Positions 1 to 8,978 of a stretch of DNA of 64,000 bases are shown here, piece after piece (the first letter of the stretch is position 1; each line of letters opens with the position of its first letter). This stretch comes from Nitratireductor mangrovi (lineage in GTDB: Bacteria > Pseudomonadota > Alphaproteobacteria > Rhizobiales > Rhizobiaceae). The translations under genes and the position numbers were made by a program. Location: contig NZ_CP042301.2 in assembly GCF_007922615.2 (NCBI RefSeq), positions 496,001-560,000 on the forward strand, given 5' to 3'. Under the pieces are notes generated by a model, which was not told where the DNA came from, did not search any database, and saw only the letters and a program-made list of their open reading frames with translations.

Positions 1-2
1 AT

Positions 3-116
3 GTCGCAAGCGACTTCGCGGAGCTGCCGGCCACCGTCGACATCCTCGTTCGCCAGAAGAAATCGCCGACCGGCACCGCCGGCCTCGCCGCCGTCTTGCG
101 CACCGAGATCGCCTGA
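3..116 (+). CDS. 3' end of an unidentified gene (truncated by window edge)
   Basis: An open frame enters from the left edge and ends at TGA 114-116. It encodes 37 residues finishing ...AAVLRTEIA. Third codon positions are nearly all G or C, as in the real genes around it, whereas the frame opened by the ATG at position 1 reads as arginine/serine/proline-rich shadow sequence. Too little is visible to assign a family. It lies 33 bp upstream of a small holin-like membrane protein on the same strand, so the two may be co-transcribed. Confidence 0.55.
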   Translation, partial: VASDFAELPATVDILVRQKKSPTGTAGLAAVLRTEIA

Positions 117-149
117 AAACCTCTCAAGATCAGCAGAAAGGAAGAAAAA

Positions 150-356
150 ATGAACGCATCGAAACCCTGGTATCTGTCCCGCACCATCTGGGCCTCGGTC
201 GTCACCGTAGCGACGGCGTCGGCCAGCCTCATCGGCATCCCGCTCGGCGGCATCGATGACGCGGTGCTTGTTGACACCATTTTGCAGGCGATCACCGCGA
301 TTTCCGGGATCCTCGCTGTGATGGGACGATTGTCGGCGACGACAAAAATCGGCTAA
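150..356 (+). CDS. Small holin-like membrane protein
   Basis: A 68-residue protein preceded by a good Shine-Dalgarno stretch (AAAGGAAG, about 8 bp before ATG). Two hydrophobic segments are visible, roughly residues 11-33 and 41-58, joined by a short acidic linker (GGIDDAVLVD), with a polar basic C-terminus (RLSATTKIG). Two short helices, small size and a basic tail are the layout of many phage or gene-transfer-agent holins, but no diagnostic motif is present, so the function is a guess. It follows the truncated gene at the left edge and precedes the feu locus. Confidence 0.6.
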   Translation: MNASKPWYLSRTIWASVVTVATASASLIGIPLGGIDDAVLVDTILQAITAISGILAVMGRLSATTKIG

Positions 357-463
357 CCTTGTGCCGCAAGGCCGCAAAGGCCAGTTGGCTCTGGGGGGAG
401 CAGTGATGGCCAATGTCGCGTCGTTCATTCCGCGTTCAGCCGCTTTCGGCTAGAAGCGTCGGC

Positions 464-769
464 ATGAAGACGTTTCTCGCCCATTTGCGGATTGTCGCGA
501 GCCTGGCTGTTTTGCTGGGCGCTGCCACTGTGCACGGCCATGCCGGCACGCTTTTGGCGGCCGCGCCCAGCATTCCGAGCTATATTCACACCGTTGCGGC
601 CAATTGCAACGCGATCGGCCAGCAAGTCGCGGCGAGCGCCGGAGGGCAGTTGCGCCGGGCCGACGCCGTCCAGCAGGGCGGCCAGACGGTCTGCGTCATC
701 ACCTATACGGTGCCGAGCCGCGACGGAAAGCCGCCGCGCCGCGTGCAGACGACGGTCAACGCGGGGTAA
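464..769 (+). CDS. Small exported protein, candidate FeuN-type regulator of FeuQ
   Basis: The open frame begins at 413, but MKTFLAHL at 464 is the likely start because it begins a clear signal peptide (basic n-region, hydrophobic core, cleavage near residues 25-31). The mature part is about 70 residues with two cysteines (VAANCNAIG and QTVCVIT) that could form a disulfide, and ends in a PSRDGKPPRR-type segment. It sits 90 bp upstream of a FeuP-like regulator. In Sinorhizobium meliloti a small periplasmic protein, FeuN, is encoded with feuPQ and restrains the sensor FeuQ. Size, export signal and position match that role; sequence homology was not tested. Confidence 0.6.
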   Translation: MKTFLAHLRIVASLAVLLGAATVHGHAGTLLAAAPSIPSYIHTVAANCNAIGQQVAASAGGQLRRADAVQQGGQTVCVITYTVPSRDGKPPRRVQTTVNAG

Positions 770-859
770 CGCGCGGAGAAATTTCGTTTTCCTTGCCTGC
801 GAACAGGGTTAAACAGGCGCAGCGGGCATCTACAGGCCAGGTTCGACGCCGGGGACATC

Positions 860-1525
860 ATGCGCATACTCGTTGTCGAGGACGACAAGGATCTCAACCG
901 CCAGATCGCCGACGCGCTCACCGAAGCAGGTTATGTCGTGGACTGCGCCTTCGACGGCGAGGAGGGGCATTTCCTCGGCGACACCGAACCCTACGACGCC
1001 GTGATCCTCGATATCGGCCTGCCGGAGATGGACGGGCTTTCCGTCATCGAGCAGTGGCGCCGTGACGGCAAGAAGCTGCCGGTGCTCATGCTCACGGCCC
1101 GCGACCGCTGGAGCGACAAGGTGGCCGGCATCGACGCCGGCGCGGACGACTACGTCGCCAAGCCTTTCCATATGGAGGAGGTGCTGGCGCGGGTGCGCGC
1201 GCTGATCCGCCGCGCCGCCGGCCATGCCTCGGCTGAAATCGTCTGCGGACCGCTGCGCCTCGACACGAAGTCGTCGAAAGTCGATGTCGAGGGCAAGCCG
1301 ATCAAGCTGACATCGCACGAGTTCAGGCTGCTCGCCTATCTCATGCACCATATGGGCGAGGTGGTGTCACGGACGGAGCTCGTCGAACATCTCTACGACC
1401 AGGATTTCGACCGCGATTCCAACACCGTCGAGGTGTTTGTCGGCCGCCTGCGCAAGAAAATCGGCATCGATCTGATCGAGACCGTGCGCGGCATGGGCTA
1501 CCGGATGCGCGAGCCGGCCGAATGA
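860..1525 (+). CDS. feuP: OmpR/PhoP-family response regulator FeuP
   Basis: 221 residues. The N-terminal receiver domain has the acidic pocket D8/D9, phospho-acceptor D51 (AVILDIGLP) and conserved K101 (DYVAKPF). The C-terminal winged helix (about residues 128-218) has the OmpR-class landmarks LTSHEFRLLAYL and VEVFVGRLRKKI. It is followed 40 bp later by its sensor kinase. In rhizobia FeuP with FeuQ controls envelope functions, including cyclic glucan export through ndvA in S. meliloti, and was first linked to iron uptake. The symbol rests on family resemblance plus the small exported protein upstream and the ccm cluster downstream. Confidence 0.85.
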   Translation: MRILVVEDDKDLNRQIADALTEAGYVVDCAFDGEEGHFLGDTEPYDAVILDIGLPEMDGLSVIEQWRRDGKKLPVLMLTARDRWSDKVAGIDAGADDYVAKPFHMEEVLARVRALIRRAAGHASAEIVCGPLRLDTKSSKVDVEGKPIKLTSHEFRLLAYLMHHMGEVVSRTELVEHLYDQDFDRDSNTVEVFVGRLRKKIGIDLIETVRGMGYRMREPAE

Positions 1526-1565
1526 GGCCGAAACCTGCGCCGCGGGAGCGCGCCAGGGACGGCGG

Positions 1566-2936
1566 ATGACCTTCGGCCCGGGCTCGCTGTCCTTCCGGGT
1601 CGTGACCTATTCGACCCTATGGGCGATCGTTGCGCTGGTGGTGATCGCCACCCTCATCTCCGCCCTTTATCGCGACGCCGAGGAGCGCGGCTTCCGGAGC
1701 CTGCTGACTGCGCATCTCTACAGCATCGTCACGGCCGTCAGCGTTGCGGATGACGGCAGTCTGCAGGGTGCACCCGAACTCTACGATCTGAAATTCGTCC
1801 AGCCCGGCTCGGGCTGGTACTGGGCTGTCGAGCCGGTCTCGCCGGGCCTCGAAGGCGGCTTCCGCTCGCCATCGATGACACAGGCGATTCCGGCACCCCC
1901 GGTAAGTGACGTGCCCTTCGACAGCGAGTTCCAGCGCCGCTACCAGACCGTGGCGCCCACCGGTGAACGCATCGACGTTCTGGAGAACGACTTCATTCTC
2001 GATGCGGAAAACCGCATCGCCCGTTTCCGCGTCATGGGAAACCGCAGCGAACTCGAGCAGCAGATCAGCCTGTTCGAGCGCCAGCTCTACACCTATCTGG
2101 CCCTGTTCGGCGCCGGCATGATCGCCATCAACGCCGCCGCGATCCTGCTCGGCCTGCGGCCGCTCGACCAGGTGCGCAACGCGCTTTCACAGGTCCGGGA
2201 AGGCACCGCCAAGAAGCTCGACGGACGCTTCCCTTCCGAAATCGCGCCGCTCGCCAGCGAGACCAATGCGCTGATCGAGAACAACCGCCGCATCGTGGAA
2301 CGCGCACGGACCCAGGTCGGTAACCTCGCCCATTCGCTGAAGACGCCGGTCGCCGTGCTTCTCAATGAGGGCCGCGCGCTCGGCGGCGACAAGGGCCGCC
2401 TCATCACCGAGCAGGCCTCGTCCATGCAGCAGCAGGTCGAGCACTATCTGCAGCGGGCGCGGATCGCCGCCCAGCGCGACAGCGTCGTCTTTCGCACGCC
2501 TACGCGCGAGCTTCTTGAGCGGATCGTACGGGTCTTCAAGAAACTCCATCCGGACCTCGACATCGGCTATGCCGCTCCGGGCGAGGAACTTGTCTTCGCC
2601 GGCGAGCGTGAGGATCTGGAAGAGATTGTCGGCAACCTGCTCGAAAACGCGGTCAAATGGTCGTCCGGCACAGTGCGGGTCTCGTTGTCGCCGCGCGAGG
2701 ACGGCGGCGCCGGCTGGATAGAGATCCGGATCGAGGATGACGGCCCCGGCATTCCCGAGGACAAGGCACGAGAGGCGATCAAGCGCGGCAAGCGCCTGGA
2801 TGAGACCAAGCCGGGGACGGGGCTGGGCCTTGCCATCGTTTCAGACCTTGTCCGCGAATATGGCGGCGAGATCGCGCTCGAGCGCTCGGAGCTCGGCGGC
2901 CTGAAGGCGCGGGTCAGGCTGCAGGCTGCGGGGTGA
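1566..2936 (+). CDS. feuQ: Sensor histidine kinase FeuQ
   Basis: 456 residues. A transmembrane helix near residues 12-34, a periplasmic sensor region to about 172, a second helix (about 176-197), a HAMP-like linker, then a dimerisation/phosphoacceptor helix with H256 in LAHSLKTPV. The ATPase domain shows the N box (NLLENAVKW), G1 (DDGPGIPED) and G2 (GTGLGLAIV). This is the PhoQ-like layout expected of a partner for the regulator directly upstream. If the small exported protein at 464 is FeuN, its target would be this periplasmic domain. ATG at 1566 is preferred; the ATG overlapping the upstream stop is out of frame. Confidence 0.85.
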   Translation: MTFGPGSLSFRVVTYSTLWAIVALVVIATLISALYRDAEERGFRSLLTAHLYSIVTAVSVADDGSLQGAPELYDLKFVQPGSGWYWAVEPVSPGLEGGFRSPSMTQAIPAPPVSDVPFDSEFQRRYQTVAPTGERIDVLENDFILDAENRIARFRVMGNRSELEQQISLFERQLYTYLALFGAGMIAINAAAILLGLRPLDQVRNALSQVREGTAKKLDGRFPSEIAPLASETNALIENNRRIVERARTQVGNLAHSLKTPVAVLLNEGRALGGDKGRLITEQASSMQQQVEHYLQRARIAAQRDSVVFRTPTRELLERIVRVFKKLHPDLDIGYAAPGEELVFAGEREDLEEIVGNLLENAVKWSSGTVRVSLSPREDGGAGWIEIRIEDDGPGIPEDKAREAIKRGKRLDETKPGTGLGLAIVSDLVREYGGEIALERSELGGLKARVRLQAAG

Positions 2937-3042
2937 GGGCAATCGCCGCACGTTGCCGCCGCGTCAAATTTCGGTCAAAACAGATGTCTACGCGGAATCA
3001 GGTTTCGCCAGACCGCCAGGACAAGGACGCAGGCCGGCCCGT

Positions 3043-3450
3043 ATGAAAACCACACTCCCGCTGGCGCTCGCCCTTGCGTTCCTTGCCGGGTGTACGACGT
3101 CGTCGTTCAACCGCACGACCCCTGGGCTGCAGACGACCGCATCCATCGCCGAGGCGATGGATGGCGGTCTTGTCGGGCGCGAACTGGGCCAGGGTCTTGG
3201 CGACCGTGACCGCCGCATGGCGCTCGAGGCGGAATATGCCGCGCTGGAGCGCACACCGGGCGGCGAGGCGGTGAAATGGCAGGGCGAAAGCGGACGCTGG
3301 TCAGGCGAGGTCGTCGCCGCGCAGCCTTATCGGGTCGGATCGCAGGATTGCCGGCAATACACCCACCGCATCACCGGTGCGGGCGGCGCGCGCGAGGCGC
3401 GCGGCACTGCTTGCCGCAACCCCGACGGCAGCTGGACGCCTTTGACCTAG
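3043..3450 (+). CDS. Exported lipoprotein, surface-antigen type
   Basis: 135 residues from ATG 3043; upstream in-frame sequence is not protein-like. The N-terminus is a lipoprotein signal peptide with lipobox LAGC (cysteine at residue 16). A short region contains GGLVGRELGQGLGDRDRRMALEAEY, a glycine-zipper-like hinge, followed by a C-terminal domain rich in W, G and R with cysteines at DCRQYTH and GTACRNPDG. This resembles the small alphaproteobacterial surface lipoproteins annotated as RT0821/Lpp0805-family proteins. Probably anchored in the outer membrane; function unknown. Confidence 0.75.
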   Translation: MKTTLPLALALAFLAGCTTSSFNRTTPGLQTTASIAEAMDGGLVGRELGQGLGDRDRRMALEAEYAALERTPGGEAVKWQGESGRWSGEVVAAQPYRVGSQDCRQYTHRITGAGGAREARGTACRNPDGSWTPLT

Positions 3451-3566
3451 CGCAACGAGAGCACCGGCGGAGCTGTGTAGAAGGGCGCGAACCACGCTGG
3501 CGCGGCGAAAAGGCCGCACGACGGTTTGATTGGCATTGAACGGCCGCAACGTTATGTGATTGGGCC

Positions 3567-4694
3567 ATGATCTTCTGGGTGATCCTCGCGTTCTTGACGG
3601 CTGCGGCATGCCTTGCTGTCATCCTGCCGCTCGCCGGCCGTAAGCGCGAGGCCGCGAGCGCCGCCGCCCATGACCGCGAAGTCTATCGTGACCAGATGGC
3701 CGAGATTGCGCGTGACGCCGAACGTGGGCTGATCGGCGAGCGCGAGGCAGAGGAAGCGCGTGCCGAGATCGGCCGACGTCTCATCCGCGCGGAAGATGAG
3801 GCCGCGCGTGCGCGCGGCACCGGGACGGTTGTCGCCAGGCTTGTCGCCACCGTCGCCGTTCTCGCCATTCCGCTTCTGAGCTGGGGGCTTTATTCCGTCA
3901 TCGGCTCGCCCGACCTGCCCGGTCAGCCGCTGGCCGCGCGCCTGGCCAAGGACCCGGCGCAGGCCAGCGTGGAGGAACTGGTGGCGCGCGCCGAAGCGCA
4001 TTTGCGCGCCAATCCGGCCGATGGCCGCGGCTGGGACGTGCTGGCGCCGATCTATCTGCGGCTCAACCGCGGCACGGAGGCACAGACGGCCTATCGCAAC
4101 GCGATCCGCCTGCTCGGCCCGAGTGCGGCGCGCGAAACCGGGCTCGGCGAGGCAATCTACGTCGGCGCCGGCGGCATCGTCACGCGCGAGGCCGTGGAAG
4201 CGTTCCGCCGCGCGATCGACCTCGGCGACGGGCCCAACCCCAAGGCGCGATTCTATCTGGCCACCGCCATGGCACAGGAGGGTCGCATGGATGAGGCGAC
4301 CGCGGCGCTGAAGGCGCTGCGGGCTGAACTGCCAGGCGATTCTCCCTGGCTCGGCGTCGTTGCGGAGGCGCTGGCGCGTGCCGACGGCGAAAAGCAGCTG
4401 CGAACGGCGAAAGGGCCAAGCCAGGCCGAGATGGACGCGGCCGCCGAGATGGATGCCGACGACCGCTCGGCGATGATCGAGACGATGGTGGCCGGGCTCG
4501 ACCAGCGCTTGCGCGAAAACCCCGCCGATCCGGACGGGTGGCGGAGGCTTATCCGTTCCTACAGTGTGCTCGGCCGAGCGGAGGAAGCGCGCGACGCGCT
4601 CGCCCGTGCGGTCACGGCACTCGGGCCGGACAGCGCGGAGGCCGGTGATCTGCGCAGCTTTGCGGCAACGCTCAATCTCGGCGAGATCGAATAG
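3567..4694 (+). CDS. ccmI: Cytochrome c biogenesis protein CcmI (CycH)
   Basis: 375 residues; first gene of the cytochrome c maturation operon. Two transmembrane helices (about residues 2-20 and 93-112) flank a charged cytoplasmic loop ([17 protein letters not shown]), followed by a periplasmic region with TPR-like repeats such as [24 protein letters not shown] and [19 protein letters not shown]. CcmI presents apocytochrome c to the CcmF/CcmH haem lyase. The stop TAG precedes the ATG of ccmE by a single base, so translation is likely coupled. Confidence 0.92.
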   Translation: MIFWVILAFLTAAACLAVILPLAGRKREAASAAAHDREVYRDQMAEIARDAERGLIGEREAEEARAEIGRRLIRAEDEAARARGTGTVVARLVATVAVLAIPLLSWGLYSVIGSPDLPGQPLAARLAKDPAQASVEELVARAEAHLRANPADGRGWDVLAPIYLRLNRGTEAQTAYRNAIRLLGPSAARETGLGEAIYVGAGGIVTREAVEAFRRAIDLGDGPNPKARFYLATAMAQEGRMDEATAALKALRAELPGDSPWLGVVAEALARADGEKQLRTAKGPSQAEMDAAAEMDADDRSAMIETMVAGLDQRLRENPADPDGWRRLIRSYSVLGRAEEARDALARAVTALGPDSAEAGDLRSFAATLNLGEIE

Positions 4695-4695
4695 G

Positions 4696-5130
4696 ATGAC
4701 GCGCAAGCAGAAAAGACTGTCGATCATCGCGGGCGCGCTCGGTTTCCTGGGCGCGGCGACGGCGCTGACCTTCTATGCGCTCGGGCAGAAGACGTCCTAT
4801 TTCTACATGCCCGCCGACCTCGTGGCGACCGCCGTGCCGCCCGGCCAGCGCGTCAGGCTCGGCGGGCTGGTCGAGGAAGGCTCCGTCGTGCGTGGCGAAG
4901 GCAGCCGGGTGACCTTCGCCGTTGCCGATGGCGGGGGGCGGGTCCCGGTCACCTATGTCGGGCTTTTGCCGGACCTGTTCCGGGAAGGGCAGGGCGTGGT
5001 CACCGAGGGCACGTTCGACGGCGCGGGCACCTTCGTCGCGGACAGCGTGCTGGCCAAGCATGACGAGAACTACATGCCCAAGGAGGTCGCCGACAGCCTG
5101 AAGGAACAGGGTGTCTGGCAGCAGAACTAG
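4696..5130 (+). CDS. ccmE: Haem chaperone CcmE (CycJ)
   Basis: 144 residues from ATG 4696, one base after the ccmI stop. An N-terminal membrane anchor (about residues 7-29) precedes an OB-fold periplasmic domain containing [10 protein letters not shown] and [14 protein letters not shown]. The haem-attachment motif HDENY (H122, Y126) is intact near the C-terminus, followed by the usual flexible tail. CcmE binds haem covalently through this histidine and hands it to the CcmF/H lyase. It lies between ccmI and ccmF, the standard rhizobial order. Confidence 0.95.
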   Translation: MTRKQKRLSIIAGALGFLGAATALTFYALGQKTSYFYMPADLVATAVPPGQRVRLGGLVEEGSVVRGEGSRVTFAVADGGGRVPVTYVGLLPDLFREGQGVVTEGTFDGAGTFVADSVLAKHDENYMPKEVADSLKEQGVWQQN

Positions 5131-5140
5131 GTAAGGCAGC

Positions 5141-7126
5141 ATGGTCGAGACCGGACATTTTGCCCTCGTACTGGCTTTCGTGCTGGCGCTCGTGCAGGCG
5201 GCGCTGCCGCTGGTCGGCGCACGCGCCGGCGACGAGCGGCTGATGGCGGTCGGCGGGCCGGTCGCGATCACCGGCTTCGCGCTGACGGCACTTTCCTTTG
5301 CCGCGCTGACCGCCGCCTATCTCGGCTCCGACTTTTCGGTCGCCAACGTCTTCGAGAATTCGCATTCGCAAAAGCCGCTTCTGTTCAAGCTGACCGGCAC
5401 CTGGGGCAACCACGAGGGCTCGATGCTTTTGTGGGTGGTGATCCTGACCTTCTTCGGCGCGCTGGTGGCCGCCTTCGGCCGCAACCTGCCGGCAACGCTG
5501 AAGGCGACGGTGTTGTCCGTCCAGGGACTCGTCGGCGCCGCCTTTTTCCTGTTCATCATCGTCACATCGAACCCGTTCGCGCGCCTCAATCCGGCGCCGG
5601 TCGAGGGCCGCGATCTCAACCCTGTGCTCCAGGATGTCGGCCTGGCGATTCATCCGCCGCTGCTCTATCTCGGTTATGTCGGTTTCTCGATCTGCTTTTC
5701 CTTCGCCGTCGCCGCCCTGATCGAGGGCCGCATCGACGCGGCTTGGGCGCGCTGGGTCAGGCCGTGGACGCTGGTTGCCTGGTGTTTCCTGACCGGTGGC
5801 ATCGCGATGGGCTCCTTCTGGGCCTATTACGAGCTCGGCTGGGGCGGCTTCTGGTTCTGGGATCCGGTCGAGAACGCCTCCTTCATGCCCTGGCTCGCCG
5901 GTACAGCGCTGCTTCACTCGGCAATCGTCATGGAAAAGCGCTCGGCGCTGAAGATCTGGACCATCCTCTTGGCCATCCTGACCTTCTCGCTGTCGCTGCT
6001 CGGCACCTTCCTGGTCCGCTCCGGGGTCCTTACCTCCGTCCACGCCTTCGCCACCGACCCGAGCCGGGGCGTCTTCATCCTGGCGATCCTGACGCTCTTC
6101 ATCGGAGGCTCGCTGGTGCTGTTTGCCTGGCGGGCGCAGGCGCTCGCGCCGGGCGGGCTGTTCCATCCCGTCTCGCGCGAAGGGGCGCTGGTATTGAACA
6201 ATCTCTTCCTCAGCACGGCGACCGCGACGGTGTTGGTCGGCACGCTCTACCCGCTACTGGTGGAGGCGCTTTCGGGCGAGAAGATCTCGGTCGGCGCGCC
6301 GTTTTTCAACCTGACCTTCGGGCCGCTCTTCGCGCTGCTTCTGGTCGCTGTTCCGTTCGGGCCGATGCTCGCCTGGAAGCGCGGCGACCTCTTCGCCGCC
6401 GCGCAGCGCCTGGCTGCCGCCTTCGCGCTGGCGGCGCTGGCCGGGATCGTGGCGCTCGTCTTCGTCGACAGGGCATCGGCACTCGCCGCGCTTGGCATCG
6501 GACTTGCGGCCTGGCTGGTGTTCGGTGCACTCACCGACCTTGTCTACCGCGCCGGCCTCGGCACGGTCTCCTTCGCCACCGCCTGGCGGCGCCTTGCCGG
6601 ACTGCCGCGCTCGGCCTTCGGCACCTCGCTGGCGCATCTCGGCCTCGGGCTGACGACGCTCGGCATCGTCGCCGTGACCGCCTTCGAGACCGAGCACATC
6701 CTGACGATGAAACCGGGCGAGAGCGTCGCCGTCGCCGATTACGAACTGCATTTCGATGGTTTGCGGCCCTATCAGGGCCCTAACTACACCGAGGACCAGG
6801 GCGTTTTCGCGTTACATGACCGCGAGGGTCGCTTGCTGGCCGAGATCATCTCGTCGAAGCGGCTCTATACCGCCCGGCAGATGCCGACCACCGAAGCCGG
6901 CATCGAAACACGCGGCCTGAGCCAGGTTTATGTCTCGCTCGGCGACGCGACCAATGACGGTGGCATTGTGGTGCGTATCTGGTGGAAACCGCTTGTCACG
7001 CTGATCTGGCTCGGCGCGCTGGTGATGATGGCCGGCGGCACGCTTTCGCTTCTCGACAGACGGCTGCGGGTGGGCGCGCCGGCGCGCCGGCGTGCTGCGC
7101 AACCCGCCGCGGCGGCGGTATCGTGA
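5141..7126 (+). CDS. ccmF: Haem lyase subunit CcmF (CycK)
   Basis: 661 residues with about 15 hydrophobic segments. The tryptophan-rich haem-handling loop [18 protein letters not shown] is present, preceded by [10 protein letters not shown] and the conserved His stretch [13 protein letters not shown]. CcmF takes haem from holo-CcmE and, with CcmH and CcmI, ligates it to apocytochrome c in the inner membrane. The start is ATG 5141 after a TAAGG-like ribosome-binding site. The TGA stop overlaps the GTG start of ccmH in a GTGA junction. Confidence 0.96.
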   Translation: MVETGHFALVLAFVLALVQAALPLVGARAGDERLMAVGGPVAITGFALTALSFAALTAAYLGSDFSVANVFENSHSQKPLLFKLTGTWGNHEGSMLLWVVILTFFGALVAAFGRNLPATLKATVLSVQGLVGAAFFLFIIVTSNPFARLNPAPVEGRDLNPVLQDVGLAIHPPLLYLGYVGFSICFSFAVAALIEGRIDAAWARWVRPWTLVAWCFLTGGIAMGSFWAYYELGWGGFWFWDPVENASFMPWLAGTALLHSAIVMEKRSALKIWTILLAILTFSLSLLGTFLVRSGVLTSVHAFATDPSRGVFILAILTLFIGGSLVLFAWRAQALAPGGLFHPVSREGALVLNNLFLSTATATVLVGTLYPLLVEALSGEKISVGAPFFNLTFGPLFALLLVAVPFGPMLAWKRGDLFAAAQRLAAAFALAALAGIVALVFVDRASALAALGIGLAAWLVFGALTDLVYRAGLGTVSFATAWRRLAGLPRSAFGTSLAHLGLGLTTLGIVAVTAFETEHILTMKPGESVAVADYELHFDGLRPYQGPNYTEDQGVFALHDREGRLLAEIISSKRLYTARQMPTTEAGIETRGLSQVYVSLGDATNDGGIVVRIWWKPLVTLIWLGALVMMAGGTLSLLDRRLRVGAPARRRAAQPAAAAVS

Positions 7127-7596
7127 CGACGCTGCGCAAGCTCCTTCTGGTCCTGCTGCTGGCCTGCGTGCCTGCTAGTTCAGCGCTGGCCGTGCAGCCG
7201 GATGAAATCCTCGACGATCCCGCGCTCGAGGAGCGCGCACGCGGGCTCTCGGCGCGGCTGCGCTGCCTTGTCTGCCAGAACCAGTCGATCGACGATTCCG
7301 ACGCCGAACTGGCGCGCGACCTGCGTGTCCTGGTGCGCGAACGCCTGCTGGCCGGCGACAGCGATGCCGAGGTCATCGACTTCGTCGTCTCGCGCTATGG
7401 CGAGTTCGTGCTGTTGCGGCCACGTTTCAGCGTCCGCAACGCGCTGCTCTGGGCGACGCCGGTTCTGCTTCTCGGTGCCGGCGGCGCATTCGTCGTTCTG
7501 GGGGCGCGGCGTCGGCGACGCGCTTCAACGCCGTTGACCGAGGACGAACGCCAAAGACTCGATCAGATTTTGCGGGAGCCCGGCGAAACGAACTGA
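7123..7596 (+). CDS. ccmH: Cytochrome c maturation thioredoxin-like protein CcmH (CycL)
   Basis: 157 residues from a GTG start that overlaps the ccmF stop. A signal peptide (residues 1-23) precedes the CcmH/CycL domain with redox motif CLVC (C48, C51) in [14 protein letters not shown]-terminal transmembrane helix (about residues 105-125, [19 protein letters not shown]) anchors it, followed by a cytoplasmic tail. It keeps apocytochrome haem-binding cysteines reduced before haem ligation. The open frame extends upstream inside ccmF, but that part is a shadow of ccmF. Confidence 0.93.
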   Translation: MTTLRKLLLVLLLACVPASSALAVQPDEILDDPALEERARGLSARLRCLVCQNQSIDDSDAELARDLRVLVRERLLAGDSDAEVIDFVVSRYGEFVLLRPRFSVRNALLWATPVLLLGAGGAFVVLGARRRRRASTPLTEDERQRLDQILREPGETN

Positions 7597-7635
7597 TACG
7601 CTGTCGGGCGGTCCGAACAAGGGAGACGGAAGGCC

Positions 7636-8871
7636 ATGAACGAGGGTATCCTCCGCGTCGACTTCGAAGGCCATTCCGGCGCCAGGCTCGCCGCCCGCCT
7701 CGACCTTCCCAACGGCCCGACCCGCGCCTGGGCACTCTTTGCCCATTGCTTCACCTGCTCCAAGGACCTGATCGCTGCGCGGCGCATCGCGGCGGAACTG
7801 GCGCGCGCCGGCATCGCCGTGCTGCGCTTCGATTTCACCGGATTGGGCTCGAGCGACGGCGAATTCGCCTCGACCGACTTCACCTCCAATGTCGGCGACC
7901 TCGTCTCGGCCGCGGCCTATCTGCGCGACCGCTATGAGGCGCCGGCGCTTCTGGTCGGCCATTCGCTCGGCGGTGCGGCCGTGCTGGCCGCAGCCAAGGA
8001 CATTCCCGAGGCGAGGGCGGTGGTGACGATCGGCGCGCCGGCCGACACAGGCCATGTGCTCAAGAATTTCGGCGCCAGCCTCTCCGCCATCGAAAGGGAG
8101 GGCGAAGCGGAGGTCACGCTCGCCGGCCGCAGCTTCAGGATCGGCAAGGGTTTTGTCGACGACGTCCGCTCGACCCATCTCGCCGATGCGATCGGCAAGA
8201 TGAAGAAGCCGCTCCTGATCCTGCATTCGCCGCTCGATGCCGTCGTCGGCATCGAGAACGCGACGGCGATCTTCATGGCCGCCAAGCATCCGAAGAGCTT
8301 CGTCTCGCTCGACAAGGCGGATCATCTCCTCACCAACCCCGACGATGCGCAATATGCCGCGCAGGTGATCGCCGGCTGGGTTGGGCGCTATGTCCGCAAG
8401 GACACGCCGCAAGGGACCGAAAACGTCGAGCATGTGCGCATCATGGAAACCGGCGAGGGCAAGTTCCAGAACGCCGTCCAGGCCGGCCGGCACCGACTTT
8501 TCGCCGACGAGCCGGAAAGCGTTGGCGGCCTCGACACCGGTCCCTCGCCCTATGATTTCCTGTCGATCGCGCTCGGCGCCTGCACGTCCATGACGCTGCG
8601 CATCTACGCCGAGTTCAAGAAGCTCGATCTCGGCCGCGTCAGCGTCGACGTCTCGCACGCCAAGGTCCATGCCCGCGACTGCGAGGAATGCAGCGACGAG
8701 GAACGCGGAAGCAAGGGTAAGATCGATCGCTTCGAGCGCATCATCACCATCGACGGCGAGGTGCCGGCGGAACTGGCGGACAAGATCGAGGAGATCGCCA
8801 ACAAATGCCCGGTGCACCGCACGCTCGAAGCCCACGCGAAGGTGGCGACGGTCGTGCGCAGCGCCGATTGA
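7636..8871 (+). CDS. Bifunctional alpha/beta hydrolase-OsmC fusion protein
   Basis: 411 residues with two domains. Residues 1 to about 250 form an alpha/beta hydrolase with nucleophile elbow GHSLGG (S110), a candidate acid in LLILHSPLDAVVG and a catalytic His in DKADHLL. Residues about 265-411 form an OsmC/Ohr-like domain with two conserved thiols: ALGACTSMTLR and NKCPVHRTLE. OsmC-family proteins reduce organic hydroperoxides through such a cysteine pair. This fusion is a known architecture in proteobacteria, but its substrate is not established. A good ribosome-binding site (AAGGGAGA) precedes the ATG. It lies between ccmH and degP. Confidence 0.88.
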   Translation: MNEGILRVDFEGHSGARLAARLDLPNGPTRAWALFAHCFTCSKDLIAARRIAAELARAGIAVLRFDFTGLGSSDGEFASTDFTSNVGDLVSAAAYLRDRYEAPALLVGHSLGGAAVLAAAKDIPEARAVVTIGAPADTGHVLKNFGASLSAIEREGEAEVTLAGRSFRIGKGFVDDVRSTHLADAIGKMKKPLLILHSPLDAVVGIENATAIFMAAKHPKSFVSLDKADHLLTNPDDAQYAAQVIAGWVGRYVRKDTPQGTENVEHVRIMETGEGKFQNAVQAGRHRLFADEPESVGGLDTGPSPYDFLSIALGACTSMTLRIYAEFKKLDLGRVSVDVSHAKVHARDCEECSDEERGSKGKIDRFERIITIDGEVPAELADKIEEIANKCPVHRTLEAHAKVATVVRSAD

Positions 8872-8978
8872 GCGTCAACATTACGAAAGTTTCATGTTGC
8901 GGAAATGGCGCGGTAATGTCGGCATAACTACCTGTCGGGTCGAGACTGCTTCAACCTGCATCCCGATCTGAAAAGGAT

